Source: a virus
Strand: one strand, 5' to 3'
Virus record (IMG/VR): IMGVR_UViG_3300010430_000170
Location: 1 to 40,529 of that record
DNA: 40,529 bases
The notes beneath the pieces were generated by a model. That model ran no database searches. It saw nothing but the letters and a program-made list of their open reading frames with translations, and was not told the origin of the DNA. Position numbers and translations under genes: made by a program. Positions 20,110-30,026 of the stretch are shown in pieces (the first letter of the stretch is position 1; each line of letters starts with the position of its first letter).

Positions 20110-22938
20110 ATGCCTAAGTTCGACCAACTCGCACTATCTAAAGGGGAGGTGAGTCCCGAGCTTGCCGGACGCGTAGACCAAACGCTGTACTACACGGCTC
20201 TGAAAAAAGCCCGTAACGTAGTCGTGAACCAATTAGGGGGCGCGTCATACCGTTTCGGCCTTCGAGGTATCGCAGGCACGAAAGACCACTCCACCCGCTG
20301 TAGACTTGTCGAATTTGTGTTTGGGTCCACAGACACCCACTTGCTCGAGTTTGGCGTAGGGTACATCCGCGTGTACCGAGAGGACGCGTTAGTAACTGAG
20401 GCCGCTCAGAACATCACAGGTGTCACCCAAGCCGACCCAGGAGTCGTGACTGTCGTGGGGCACGGGCTTACGACAGGGGATGAAGTTTTCGTCAGCGGCG
20501 TAGGCGGCATGACAGAGATTAACAACCGCCACTTCACAGCGGAGGTGCTGACCGCTAATACCTTTGAGCTGAGAAGTCAAGTCGATTCGTCAGACAATAT
20601 CGACACTACGGCGTACGGGACGTACACTTCAGGCGGCACGATTGCCAAGATCTATGAGATTGAAACACCGTTCACGCTGGACGAGCTAAGACTCTTGAAG
20701 TTCTCTCAGTCGTTCGATGTCCTGTTCATGACAGTGAGCACCCACCAGCGCTACAAGCTGGTGCGCTCGGGGCTAGCGAACTGGGCTTTAGAGGCGGTGA
20801 CGTCTCAACCGGACCAGAACCCCCCAGAGGACGTACAGGTTACGGTAAACGGCGCCACTGGGTCCACGACGTACAAGTACGCAGTGACGGCAGTATCGGA
20901 TGCCAGTAATGAGGAGAGCCTCACCGCACTCTCAGCGGGTACGTCGTATACCATCACGAATATCACTCAAGCCGACCCCGCTGTTGTGACTTTTTCAGCC
21001 ACCCCAACCGGCCTAGAGACAGGTAACGAGATTGAGATCTCCGGTGTGCTAGGGATGACGGAGGTGAACGACCGCAGGTTTAGGGTTCTCGAGAAAACTG
21101 CGACTACTTTCGAGCTCCAAGGAATCGACAGTACCGACTTTACGGCATACAGCTCTGCAGGCACCGCGAAACCAGCCTTTGATTTTGTAACTAACGGTAA
21201 CGCTACCTTGTCAACGACCGACAACAATACGGTGTCTTGGGCCGGGGTAGCAGGCGCACTACGATACGTAGTATACCGAGAGCGGAACGGTATCTTTGGG
21301 CTTATCGGAGAGACTCAAAACACGAGTTTTACAGATGAAGGCGCCGAGGTGCCTAACGTGGCGGAAGACGCGCCTTTCTTCAGAGACCCGTTCGCTACGG
21401 AAGGTAACTGGCCGACAGCTCTCGGCGAGCACCAGCAACGTACGCTTTACGGAGGTACGGATAACGCCCCGGCCGCGTTTGACGCCTCTCAAGTCGGAGC
21501 CTTTGATAACTTCAACCGCTCGTTGAACATCAAGCAATCAGACGCCTTCACGGCAACTATTGATGGCCGCTCGAACGCCCAGATCCGGCATTTCGTGTCT
21601 CTAACTAATTTAATCGTTCTGACCAACGCCTCGATTAAGATGGTAGCGACAGGGGATAACCCGTTCGCATTCGACACCCTGTCGATCAACGGTCAGGAGA
21701 AATTCGGCGCCTCACACCTACGCCCTCTTGTAGTCGGACAGCGCGTACTGTTTGAGCAAGAGAACGGGGAGCGCATTCACGCAGGCCGTTTTGAATTTAC
21801 CGCAGACGGGGTCGTACTGCAGGATATTTCGCTGCTGTCGAAACACTTTTTGAAAGACGACCGAATTCTGGAGTGGGCGTACAACCCGTTCCCAGACCCG
21901 ATCGTTTACGCGGTTACTGAGAAAGGTAAAGTGCTGACGTTGACGTACAACCCAGAAGAGCAAGCCCAAGTTACCGGGTGGACCCAGTGGGACACGCAGG
22001 GTTCTTTCGAGAGTGCAGCGTCTATCAGACCAGTAGCTAACGAGCGAGCGCAAGCGACATACTTTGTGATTAAACGCACGATCGACGGCAAGACCGTCCG
22101 TTACGTGGAGAAGTACGAACCTCAGATCATCACGGATGTGCGTGACGCGTTCCACGTAGACTTAGGGGCTACTTTCGAAGACAGCAGGGACATCGAGAGT
22201 TTCACGAAGGCCAACCCTACCGTAGTCACATCGACGGCGCATGGGTGGACCGACGGCGACTTTATCGACATTGACGAAGTCCTATGGCAAGGCACGATTG
22301 ACGAGAAGGGCACCTTGCAAGTGCCTGATGACCTGAACGGGCGCCGGTATACGATCGAAAACTCTACAGCTAATACGTTCGAGCTTCGTAAAATCGACGG
22401 TGATCTAGGGCTCGTAGACGGAACTGACTTCGCGGATTACTTAGGAGAGGGTAAAGCCCGCAGAGCAGTTACGAGTATCTCAGGCCTCCACCAACTGCCG
22501 AGCACTGCGGTTATCGCCCTCTTGAACGGTAACGTCCACCGTAACCTCCAGATTAACTCAGAGGGCGAGCTAGAGCTGCCTGAGCGGGCTTCGAGAGCCC
22601 ATCTAGGACTGCAGTACATCGGTGAGATGCAGACGCTCCCAGCGAATAACCCTGCCTCACGCACGGAAAGTGTCCTGGGCGAGCAGAAGAGCGTAGCGTC
22701 AGTGTCCTTCCAAGTGCTCGAGTCACGAGGTATGCTATTTGGTCCTGACGAGCAAGGCTTAACCGAGTGGGCTCAACGCTCAGACGAGAAGGTAGGGGAG
22801 GCTACGAGCCTACGTACAGGCGTGGTTAGAGTGACTATCGACCGCGACTGGAACCTAGACGGCTCGGTCCTTGCCCGAATGGTAGATCCTCTCCCGGCAC
22901 ATGTCCTACGCATTGGCGTAGAGGCCGAGGTAGCTTAA
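20110..22938 (+). CDS. tail tubular protein B / nozzle with three FCCH-like insertions
   Basis: 942-aa tail nozzle protein. The N-terminus (FDQLALSKGEVSPELAGRVD, then YYTALKKARNVVVNQLGGAS) is diagnostic for podovirus gp12/TTB. Three domains resembling the E1 FCCH fold are inserted: near residues 100-178 (VTQADPGVVTVVGHGLTTGD), 280-355 (ITQADPAVVTFSATPTGLET) and 692-782 (FTKANPTVVTSTAHGWTDGD), each ending in ...NTFEL or TTFEL. A fibronectin-like stretch lies near 240-282 and 355-410. The insertions make it longer than T7 gp12 and probably decorate the outer face of the tail. Confidence 0.9.
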   Translation: MPKFDQLALSKGEVSPELAGRVDQTLYYTALKKARNVVVNQLGGASYRFGLRGIAGTKDHSTRCRLVEFVFGSTDTHLLEFGVGYIRVYREDALVTEAAQNITGVTQADPGVVTVVGHGLTTGDEVFVSGVGGMTEINNRHFTAEVLTANTFELRSQVDSSDNIDTTAYGTYTSGGTIAKIYEIETPFTLDELRLLKFSQSFDVLFMTVSTHQRYKLVRSGLANWALEAVTSQPDQNPPEDVQVTVNGATGSTTYKYAVTAVSDASNEESLTALSAGTSYTITNITQADPAVVTFSATPTGLETGNEIEISGVLGMTEVNDRRFRVLEKTATTFELQGIDSTDFTAYSSAGTAKPAFDFVTNGNATLSTTDNNTVSWAGVAGALRYVVYRERNGIFGLIGETQNTSFTDEGAEVPNVAEDAPFFRDPFATEGNWPTALGEHQQRTLYGGTDNAPAAFDASQVGAFDNFNRSLNIKQSDAFTATIDGRSNAQIRHFVSLTNLIVLTNASIKMVATGDNPFAFDTLSINGQEKFGASHLRPLVVGQRVLFEQENGERIHAGRFEFTADGVVLQDISLLSKHFLKDDRILEWAYNPFPDPIVYAVTEKGKVLTLTYNPEEQAQVTGWTQWDTQGSFESAASIRPVANERAQATYFVIKRTIDGKTVRYVEKYEPQIITDVRDAFHVDLGATFEDSRDIESFTKANPTVVTSTAHGWTDGDFIDIDEVLWQGTIDEKGTLQVPDDLNGRRYTIENSTANTFELRKIDGDLGLVDGTDFADYLGEGKARRAVTSISGLHQLPSTAVIALLNGNVHRNLQINSEGELELPERASRAHLGLQYIGEMQTLPANNPASRTESVLGEQKSVASVSFQVLESRGMLFGPDEQGLTEWAQRSDEKVGEATSLRTGVVRVTIDRDWNLDGSVLARMVDPLPAHVLRIGVEAEVA

Positions 22939-23351
22939 TGCAGTTGGTATCTGTCACCGTAGAGCAGGCACGCGAAGCGATGGGCGGAAAAACCCCGCGA
23001 GCATGGACTACAGGCACGATCAAGGACACATCTTTCGATATTGTGGGTATAGCCGACGGGGATAGGCTGGTTTCAGTCTGGGGGCTCACCCCGCTTTCAG
23101 AGGTTACGAACTCCGCGTGGGCGTGGGGTTTCCTGCTAGACGACACGTACCGAATTAAAGACAGCTACCGCATGTGGGGCGAGTACCTCCAATGTAAGTC
23201 GTTTAACTACCGTGTCATAGCTACGGTACGTAGAGACGAGGCGACAGCGGTGCGTTTTGCCAAGCGCATCGGCTTTAAAGTAGACGAAGAGCTCGAAAAG
23301 ATGTACGATAATACTAACCACTGTATCATGAGGTATCGACATGGCGGATAA
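22938..23351 (+). CDS. T7 gp13-like / GNAT-fold internal virion protein
   Basis: 137-aa protein of the DUF2833/gp13 type, a GNAT-like fold in the internal virion protein A position. FDIVGIADGDRLVSVWGLTP near residue 33, a WAWGFLLDDTYRIKDSYRMW block near 61-80, and IATVRRDEATAVRFAKRIGF near 94-113 correspond to the acetyltransferase-like core. In T7 the equivalent is needed for proper virion assembly. TAATG overlap with TTB; its end overlaps the next gene by 11 bases. Confidence 0.8.
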   Translation: MQLVSVTVEQAREAMGGKTPRAWTTGTIKDTSFDIVGIADGDRLVSVWGLTPLSEVTNSAWAWGFLLDDTYRIKDSYRMWGEYLQCKSFNYRVIATVRRDEATAVRFAKRIGFKVDEELEKMYDNTNHCIMRYRHGG

Positions 23352-23892
23352 CAAAGCACTGACGGAATTAACGAAACTCCAGCGCCTAGAACTTGGCGCA
23401 GTTGGTCTTCGTGCGGCGGGTTCCCTAACAGAAACAGGCGCGGAGTTGAGCAGTTCTCTCGTTAGCGCAAGTCTCCAACGATCTAACGCCGACCTACTTA
23501 CGGGTTCCGCAGAGGCGGCTCGAGAAGCAGGGCGTTTCGATGTCGACCAGATCCGGCGCAGCACAGCGAAGTTGGTCGCAGCACAGCGCACCGGCTTGGC
23601 AGCGCGAGGAATTGTGATTGACCAGGACTCTGCTTTAGACCTAGTTGTTCAGACGGAAGGCTTCGGCGCCGTAGATGCTATCACCGCTTTGAATAACGCT
23701 GAGATACAGGCAGTAAACGCATTGAACGAAGCTGAGGTACGCCGTGCAGCGGCGGAGAATCAAGAAGAGATTGCTCGCCTGTCAGCGATTTCGTCAGCCG
23801 CAGGTACCGTAGCGTCAGCAGGCGTTAGCGCCCAGACCGTCCTAGGCGGCGGCTCTCTGGTAAACCCTAAGTTTAACCGAAAGGTGACATAA
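23341..23892 (+). CDS. internal virion protein (gp14-like)
   Basis: 183-aa helical, Ala-rich protein in the position of T7 gp14. It has long amphipathic helices (LGAVGLRAAGSLTETGAELS; NNAEIQAVNALNEAEVRRAA), the pattern RTGLAARGIVIDQDSALDLV seen in such proteins, and a small Ala/Ser/Gly hydrophobic stretch near residues 150-170. It is probably ejected and inserted in the outer membrane during infection. Confidence 0.78.
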   Translation: MADNKALTELTKLQRLELGAVGLRAAGSLTETGAELSSSLVSASLQRSNADLLTGSAEAAREAGRFDVDQIRRSTAKLVAAQRTGLAARGIVIDQDSALDLVVQTEGFGAVDAITALNNAEIQAVNALNEAEVRRAAAENQEEIARLSAISSAAGTVASAGVSAQTVLGGGSLVNPKFNRKVT

Positions 23893-23893
23893 G

Positions 23894-25711
23894 ATGGCGA
23901 CTATCCCACTATCAAGCGGCCCTCAAGTAAGACCAGGAGCAAGCCCTCAAACCGTTTCTCAAGTCACAGGTACTGAGTCGGCGGTTACGGGCGCTCGTCA
24001 GCTTACTCAGATCGGCGGCTTAGTCGAAGAGCTGGCTAAACAGGAAGCACAGGCTATCGAAACACGCGACCGCGTGCAGATGGAAACCGACCTTGCTAAT
24101 TTCGAAGTAGAGTCCCTTCAGCGCTCTGCCCAGTTAGCGATCGAGGGCACCGGCGAAGAGGGCCACGTCAAAGGTGTGATGAACGACTTTGAAGAGCGTA
24201 AGCTTACGTTCCTAGAGACCCAACCAGAATACCTGCGGTCCGAAGCTCAGCTTAAACTATTGCAGCCGCAGACGGTAGTGGCGAAGAACGCCTTAGCGAC
24301 TCAGAACCGCCAATACCAACGAGAGTTAACGACTAACTCTGCAGACTTCCGCAATAACGTGGTAAACACCGTGCGTTTCGGTACCACGAGCGAAGAGATC
24401 GCTATGCAAAAGGTTGAAGCCTTCGTGAACGAGTTACCTGAAGGCTTGCAAGAAGCCGAGCTCGAAGCAGGTCGAGAAGCAGTACGTCGCGCCACGCTTG
24501 CCCGTCAAGTAGAAGACGACCCGACCGCTGCGATTGAAGCGGTCCGAGCGGGGTCTTACAATGATGTAGAGCCAGGTTTTGTAGAAGCCCGTTTTGGTGA
24601 AGCGAACCGCGCGCTTTCAAGTCAAAAGACGGAGAGCGAGCGTCTCGTAAAGCAGGCCTACGACAACAGGTGGACTGACCCAGTCCTAGCCGCGCAGTCG
24701 TCCTTGGCCGCTGAAGGCGTAGAGAACCCTACCCCCGATGACTTACAGCGTGCTCAGGCAGACCTGAACATCCCTAAGTCGCGCCGTTCAGTACTCACGA
24801 AGAACGCCGCGCAGGAGATCGCTAACCAGCTGGCAAGCGTGACTACCGTCGAGGAGTTTTTCATACGCCGGGCAGAGCTTACGGCCGAAGCAGAGCAGTT
24901 AGGTGCAACACCAAGTAAAGTCGCGGCAGACGTACGTAAACTTGCCGATATGCCGATGGCGCTATCCGTAGTGATGGACGCGGGCACTCCTCAACCGGGA
25001 GAGTCTCGAGAAGCCGCTCGCCTGCGTGTAGACCCTACGTTTATGGCTAACGCCCTTCAGATCGTACAGAACCCGAAAGCTGGCGAAGACGCACGCCGTA
25101 ATATCGCTAGAACCTATGGCCAAGCAGAAGTTCAAGAGGTCGAAGCCGCGGTGTGGGACGAGTACGGTGACCAGATCCGCGCCATGCACCGCTCAGGCGT
25201 GCCGGTGGAAGACATTAGCGACTTTCAGCAAACGATGGTAGACATCGCGTCTATCACGTACGACGAGCACCGTACCGTACACAACAGCAAGAGGCGGGCC
25301 CGCAACATGACGGCAGGCTCTATTCGAGGCGGCCATCTAGGCACCACGATTCGCGCTGACGGCAACGATGGGTATATCTTGCCCGACAACATCGCCCTTC
25401 AACTATCTAACCGAGACATGCAGAAAATTCGTATTAACCTGATGCGAGACATTAACGTATTTGTGCCTGAGTCGTTTGCCACTCGAGAATTGGGCGTCCG
25501 AGACCTCGTACATAATAGCGGTTGGACGATGGCAGGCCACGATGCGTTGACGTTACGTAACGCAGGGCAACCCGTGTACCTAGACAACGGCGACGGCACG
25601 ATGTCCCCGATTACCCTCACGTATGACCAGCTATCGGAAGTGGGTAATATCGAAGGTCGAGAAGCCCGAGGTAAAGCAATTGCAGAAATGATCCAAGGTG
25701 AGAGCGAGTAA
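23894..25711 (+). CDS. internal virion protein, large helical
   Basis: 605-aa, highly helical and charged protein (for example IGGLVEELAKQEAQAIETRD near residue 41; many Glu/Arg heptad-like stretches up to about 450). It follows the gp14-like gene, so it corresponds to the T7 gp15 position. It probably forms part of the inner core and trans-envelope channel. No catalytic motif was recognised. It begins one base after the gp14-like stop and shares TAATG with the next gene. Confidence 0.78.
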   Translation: MATIPLSSGPQVRPGASPQTVSQVTGTESAVTGARQLTQIGGLVEELAKQEAQAIETRDRVQMETDLANFEVESLQRSAQLAIEGTGEEGHVKGVMNDFEERKLTFLETQPEYLRSEAQLKLLQPQTVVAKNALATQNRQYQRELTTNSADFRNNVVNTVRFGTTSEEIAMQKVEAFVNELPEGLQEAELEAGREAVRRATLARQVEDDPTAAIEAVRAGSYNDVEPGFVEARFGEANRALSSQKTESERLVKQAYDNRWTDPVLAAQSSLAAEGVENPTPDDLQRAQADLNIPKSRRSVLTKNAAQEIANQLASVTTVEEFFIRRAELTAEAEQLGATPSKVAADVRKLADMPMALSVVMDAGTPQPGESREAARLRVDPTFMANALQIVQNPKAGEDARRNIARTYGQAEVQEVEAAVWDEYGDQIRAMHRSGVPVEDISDFQQTMVDIASITYDEHRTVHNSKRRARNMTAGSIRGGHLGTTIRADGNDGYILPDNIALQLSNRDMQKIRINLMRDINVFVPESFATRELGVRDLVHNSGWTMAGHDALTLRNAGQPVYLDNGDGTMSPITLTYDQLSEVGNIEGREARGKAIAEMIQGESE

Positions 25712-27537
25712 TGTCAATTGGATTTGCGTTTTCTAATGTAGGCCGTAAGGAGAGTTCAGCGGCGGTAGTCCGTCGAGGTACCGAAGTACGCCCCTCAGTA
25801 GGCACCGCGCTGACCAGCGGTTTTTCAGCAGGGTACGGAGGTGAAGGCTCTTTCGTAGAGGACTTGCAGGCATACCAAGTAAACACTCAGTTAGGCCGCG
25901 AAACTACGTTTTTCCAAGAAGCAGCAAACTTTGTGGCTTCACCGTTCACCGACGACCCGATCGAGTCCCCAAAGATCTCACAGGACGAGTATGAGCAGAG
26001 CATGTACTTCCGGGACGACCTTGAGTATAAAGACGGCATGACGGAAGAGGCCGCGCGTATCCGAGCTGAGAACTTCGATGCTCGGCGCCAGAGACAACAA
26101 ATTTTCGACCAGAGTGGCCGCGTAGGCAAAACACTGTATTTCACGTCCGCGCTAGCGGGCGGCATGGCAGACGTTAAAGGCGTAGTTGCCGGGATTGCCG
26201 CCGGTGCTGCAGTCGGGTCCGTCGTGCCGGGGGCGGGAACTGGTGCAGGCGCAGTGACCGGTGGCGGACTTAAAGTCACGCGGGGGGCCATGACGGCCGT
26301 ACGCGCTTCTCGAGCTGCTCGCGTAGCCGGAGTAGTCGCAGGGGAGTCAGCGCTAGCGACGATCCCCTCTGTGGTTTCAGGGGTGCAAAACGAGGCGGCT
26401 CTCGACACTGAGTATGACATCAGCAACGCTTTCCTAGACCTAGGGGCGTCTGCGCTTTTCTCAGTAGGGTTCCACGCAGGTACTCGCGGCCTCTCGAAAG
26501 CGTATGACCGCTTCACCGGCCTGTCTGATAAAGAAGCGGTAGCTAATATGATGGCGACGCAGATTATGGCAGGTGAGCGCATGGACGCGAAAGCGATCAT
26601 GGACATGCAGATGGCTGACCGCGTACAGCGGTTCTCTACAGTCGATCGAGTAGAGACAGCACCTACTGTCAAAAAACGTGCTGACGGCACTCACGAGGCG
26701 TTCTACGCGGATGACGAGGGTGTTATGGCCGGAGTTAGGGGTCGAGGTAAGAGTTTTGAAGAAGCGGTCAGCGACTTAGAGGCGCTCTTTACTACACGCC
26801 TCAATGAGGCCGCAGGGCAACTTGAGTTGAAGCCAGAACGCCTTGAAGCTTTGAAGCAAGCCCAAGACGACCGCGTAGCTGCAGACACGTTCGACGCGGA
26901 TAAATTCATCGAGGATAACGCCGAGAACCTAGGCGTCCCGATCGAGCGTATCCGAGAGACTGAAGCCAAGCTCAAAGACGCGCAGACTCAGTTGAAGCAA
27001 GCGCAAGCGGCGTTCGATGAAAGGCCTACCAGCGCTAAACGTAAAGCAGACCTTTCTAACGCTAAGCGTAAAGAGACTCGCGCTCGCCAAGAAGCTGAGC
27101 AAGTTCGCGAGGAAGCGACGAGCCGTGCAAAGCCGGTAGCAGACCAAGAGCAAGTTAAACTCGATGACCAAGCCAACGCGTCCCATGGTGTGGTTAGGCA
27201 AATGCAATCTGACGAAGCGCTCCCAGCTTTCGAGCGCTACATACGTGACCAGATGGAGAACCCAGTTCTGGCAGACCGTACGACAGACCCGTATTTAGAG
27301 CAGGTAAGCCTTGAAGAGATCACCCAGCAAGCCGCCCTTGCTACGCGAGGTCCACTCGAGCAGGACTTATTCTCCGATGCCGCAAAGGCCCGCTCCGATG
27401 TAGAAACGCAGCTGGAGAACGGGACGATGCTGCCTGAAACGAAGCAAGTTGTGGGCGAAGCGCTTAAAGAGATTGACAACGCTAAGGTACGCTCTGTAGA
27501 GTTAATGAAGTTCTTGAAGTGTAGAGGAGGCAGTTAA
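25711..27537 (+). CDS. internal virion protein with Gly-rich hydrophobic domain
   Basis: 608-aa protein. Residues about 146-190 are a Gly/Ala-rich hydrophobic segment (GVVAGIAAGAAVGSVVPGAG, then TGAGAVTGGG) that could insert in membrane. Residues about 412-475 form a strongly charged coiled coil (ETEAKLKDAQTQLKQAQAAF; KRKETRARQEAEQVREEATS). No transglycosylase motif was seen. The layout fits an ejected protein of the gp15/gp16 type; its coupling (TAATG on both sides) shows it belongs to the ejection cluster. Confidence 0.75.
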   Translation: MSIGFAFSNVGRKESSAAVVRRGTEVRPSVGTALTSGFSAGYGGEGSFVEDLQAYQVNTQLGRETTFFQEAANFVASPFTDDPIESPKISQDEYEQSMYFRDDLEYKDGMTEEAARIRAENFDARRQRQQIFDQSGRVGKTLYFTSALAGGMADVKGVVAGIAAGAAVGSVVPGAGTGAGAVTGGGLKVTRGAMTAVRASRAARVAGVVAGESALATIPSVVSGVQNEAALDTEYDISNAFLDLGASALFSVGFHAGTRGLSKAYDRFTGLSDKEAVANMMATQIMAGERMDAKAIMDMQMADRVQRFSTVDRVETAPTVKKRADGTHEAFYADDEGVMAGVRGRGKSFEEAVSDLEALFTTRLNEAAGQLELKPERLEALKQAQDDRVAADTFDADKFIEDNAENLGVPIERIRETEAKLKDAQTQLKQAQAAFDERPTSAKRKADLSNAKRKETRARQEAEQVREEATSRAKPVADQEQVKLDDQANASHGVVRQMQSDEALPAFERYIRDQMENPVLADRTTDPYLEQVSLEEITQQAALATRGPLEQDLFSDAAKARSDVETQLENGTMLPETKQVVGEALKEIDNAKVRSVELMKFLKCRGGS

Positions 27538-29981
27538 TGGCAGACGACGTATGTTCAGTTAATCTATTTCAAGCGATGGACGCCCTAGACGCGGGCGACA
27601 CAAAAAAGATGGTAGCTGAGATCGAGAAAGAGGCTACTCGCCGTGCTGAAGAATTCCCTAATAAGACCCGAGCTGAACACTATACGGACATCGTAAACGA
27701 AGTGTCTGCGGAAGAAGCCCTACGCGCTGCCCGATCTGAACTAGCCCTGCAGAAGACTCTCGAAGCTATAGAGAACCTTACCCGACAGTTCAACAGTTTT
27801 GTGGATGACGCCGGCATGGAACCACGTCGAGCGCTGACTGAGACTATCGCGTCAGTAGGTAACGACGTCCAAAACCACATACAGGTGATGCAATCTGCAT
27901 TTTCCAAGAGCCTAGAGCAAGCTGGTGTCGAACAATACTACGTCCGCCTTCGTAAAGACCGCGACGAGTCCCTGAAGGTTCTTGAAGAGATCCGGCAGTT
28001 GAACATGCGTAAAGGGACGCCCGGCGTCACCGGGTCGAAAGACGCTCAGCAGGTTGCTAAAATTTACCAAACACAAATTGATTCTATGCGCGCTGTCCAG
28101 AAAACTCTGGGCATCCGCGTTGACGATCTGGAAGGCCGTATGCTACGTCAAGCATGGTACCCAGAGAGTCTTGCAAGGTTCGGCGGCGTCGACGAGTTCG
28201 TTACTGCCATGCTACCTCGTATCGACCGCCGTCGAACACTCGATGATGCGAAAGCGTCAGACAAAGAGGTAGCTACCTATTTAAAAGCGTTCTGGGAGGA
28301 GCGAATTCGTGGTTTAGACGACGAGGTTCCACTAGACGCAAGATCTATCGTGAAAGAGCGCGACACGTTTGCAGCAACGCAACTCGCCCGACGACAGATC
28401 CACTTCAAAACTGCAGACGATACCCTCTTCGTATTGGAGAACTTCGGCGAGGGTAACCTAACAGGTGCGCTATTCTCAGCGGTAGGTCGAGCTGCACTGA
28501 AGACGCGAGTTACTGAACTCTTCGGAGTGAACCCTCGCAACACGGTCGAGCACATCAAACGTACGGCTAAGAAGCAGATGACTGACGCTGAGGCCCTGCG
28601 CGTTGACAACCCGACAGGTACGGACCTTCTAGGAGGCGCCCATGTCGACACGATGATGGACATTATCGACGGGTCTATCGACATCAAAGCCAGTTCCCCG
28701 AATGTAAAACTGTGGTCCCACATGCTCAGCAACGTAACACGCTTTACACTCTTGCAGAAAGTACTCACCGCCTCCTTGCCCGATCTATCCACGGTTGACG
28801 CCGCTAATGCCCGTATCGGTGGGTCGGTCTCTAAAAACATTTCAGCCCGCATGGACTTCGTGATGGGCGGTTATAGTGATAAACAGAAACGGCTGATTTC
28901 GTCGGCGGCGGAAACAGCTCACGCATACAACGTGGGCGCCATGACGCAGTATGTCGCCCCCCAGTCACTCCTAGGTAAAGCGACGAACGTATCGACGTAC
29001 CTCAGCAATAAGACCATGACGTACTCCGGCATTAACGCTTGGACACGATGGCAGAAAGGCTCGGCCTATGTGATGATGTCGTCGGTGCTCTCTCGCCAAC
29101 TTGACTCAGCGTGGGGTGACCTTGACGGCGGCTTACGTAACGCCATGACCCGTGGGGGTATCTTAGAAGCGGAATGGGACAAGATACGCGGTATGGAGAA
29201 CGTAGTCTTCAAGGACAGCCAGCACTCAATGATCGACGTAGAGCTGGTCGCTAAGGCAGACCCAGCACTGTCTAAACGCCTAGAGGCGACCCTAGTGAAT
29301 TTCACGAACGATGCGGTCCCTACGCCAGGAGTGAAAGAACGCGCTATCTTAACGCAAGGCACTGACGCCGGTACGATATACGGAGCCCTCGTACGTACAG
29401 TCGGGTCTCTCATGGGGTACCCAGTGTCGTACATGACGCGAGCTATGGGCCGTGAGTTTGAACGGGGCGGTGCTAAAGGCCGCATCGGGATTACCCGCAT
29501 GGCTGCCACGGGAGTGTTCTTCGGGTACCTGTCTACGATGCTTACGGACCGTGCAAACGGCCGTACCCGAGATTACCTGTCCGACGACCCCGCGATTCAG
29601 TCGCAGATGTTCCTAGAGGCCGTGATCCGCTCAGGTGTCGGGGGTGTTATGAGCAGTGTGGTCATTGACGCATTGAGATTCGGTAACCCAGCCAGTAATG
29701 TGTTGGCCGGCGCGCCTGCTGCCGTACTCGACCGGACTCTGAACGGGTTGCTGTACTCCGGTAAGTACGCGATTGCTGGGGAGACCGATAAAGCCGCAGC
29801 TTCACTCGTGAAGACCGTACGGAACCTAGTACCGTTCGCGAGCCTGCCGTACACGAAACCAATCGTGGACACGTTTGTGTACCACCCACTACTGGAAATG
29901 ACTGACCCGGCGGCGCTGTCACGAATGGAGCGCGATTGGGAGCGTAAAACCGGAGGCTCGTACTTTACAATGGACTTCTAG
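27537..29981 (+). CDS. largest internal virion protein (gp16-position)
   Basis: 814-aa protein ending the ejection cluster. Long helices occupy residues 10-140 and later there is a hydrophobic region near 645-720 (LVRTVGSLMGYPVSYMTRAM; AATGVFFGYLSTML; GVGGVMSSVVIDALRFG). It holds the place of T7 gp16 but no lysozyme-like Glu motif is recognised. It probably crosses the inner membrane during DNA entry. GAGGAGG precedes the ATG. Confidence 0.75.
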   Translation: MADDVCSVNLFQAMDALDAGDTKKMVAEIEKEATRRAEEFPNKTRAEHYTDIVNEVSAEEALRAARSELALQKTLEAIENLTRQFNSFVDDAGMEPRRALTETIASVGNDVQNHIQVMQSAFSKSLEQAGVEQYYVRLRKDRDESLKVLEEIRQLNMRKGTPGVTGSKDAQQVAKIYQTQIDSMRAVQKTLGIRVDDLEGRMLRQAWYPESLARFGGVDEFVTAMLPRIDRRRTLDDAKASDKEVATYLKAFWEERIRGLDDEVPLDARSIVKERDTFAATQLARRQIHFKTADDTLFVLENFGEGNLTGALFSAVGRAALKTRVTELFGVNPRNTVEHIKRTAKKQMTDAEALRVDNPTGTDLLGGAHVDTMMDIIDGSIDIKASSPNVKLWSHMLSNVTRFTLLQKVLTASLPDLSTVDAANARIGGSVSKNISARMDFVMGGYSDKQKRLISSAAETAHAYNVGAMTQYVAPQSLLGKATNVSTYLSNKTMTYSGINAWTRWQKGSAYVMMSSVLSRQLDSAWGDLDGGLRNAMTRGGILEAEWDKIRGMENVVFKDSQHSMIDVELVAKADPALSKRLEATLVNFTNDAVPTPGVKERAILTQGTDAGTIYGALVRTVGSLMGYPVSYMTRAMGREFERGGAKGRIGITRMAATGVFFGYLSTMLTDRANGRTRDYLSDDPAIQSQMFLEAVIRSGVGGVMSSVVIDALRFGNPASNVLAGAPAAVLDRTLNGLLYSGKYAIAGETDKAAASLVKTVRNLVPFASLPYTKPIVDTFVYHPLLEMTDPAALSRMERDWERKTGGSYFTMDF

Positions 29982-30026
29982 CGCACAGGAACGTATACTA
30001 GAAATTAAACATCGGGAGTAGAAAAA

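Noticed and set aside
22938-23351. Free-standing acetyltransferase that modifies host proteins.
   Set aside because: The position between tail nozzle and ejection proteins and the DUF2833-like pattern favour a gp13-type virion protein.
25887-26690. 267-aa minus-strand frame opposite an internal virion gene.
   Set aside because: Antisense shadow with Ala/Ser/Arg bias; the plus-strand gene has coupling and domain features.
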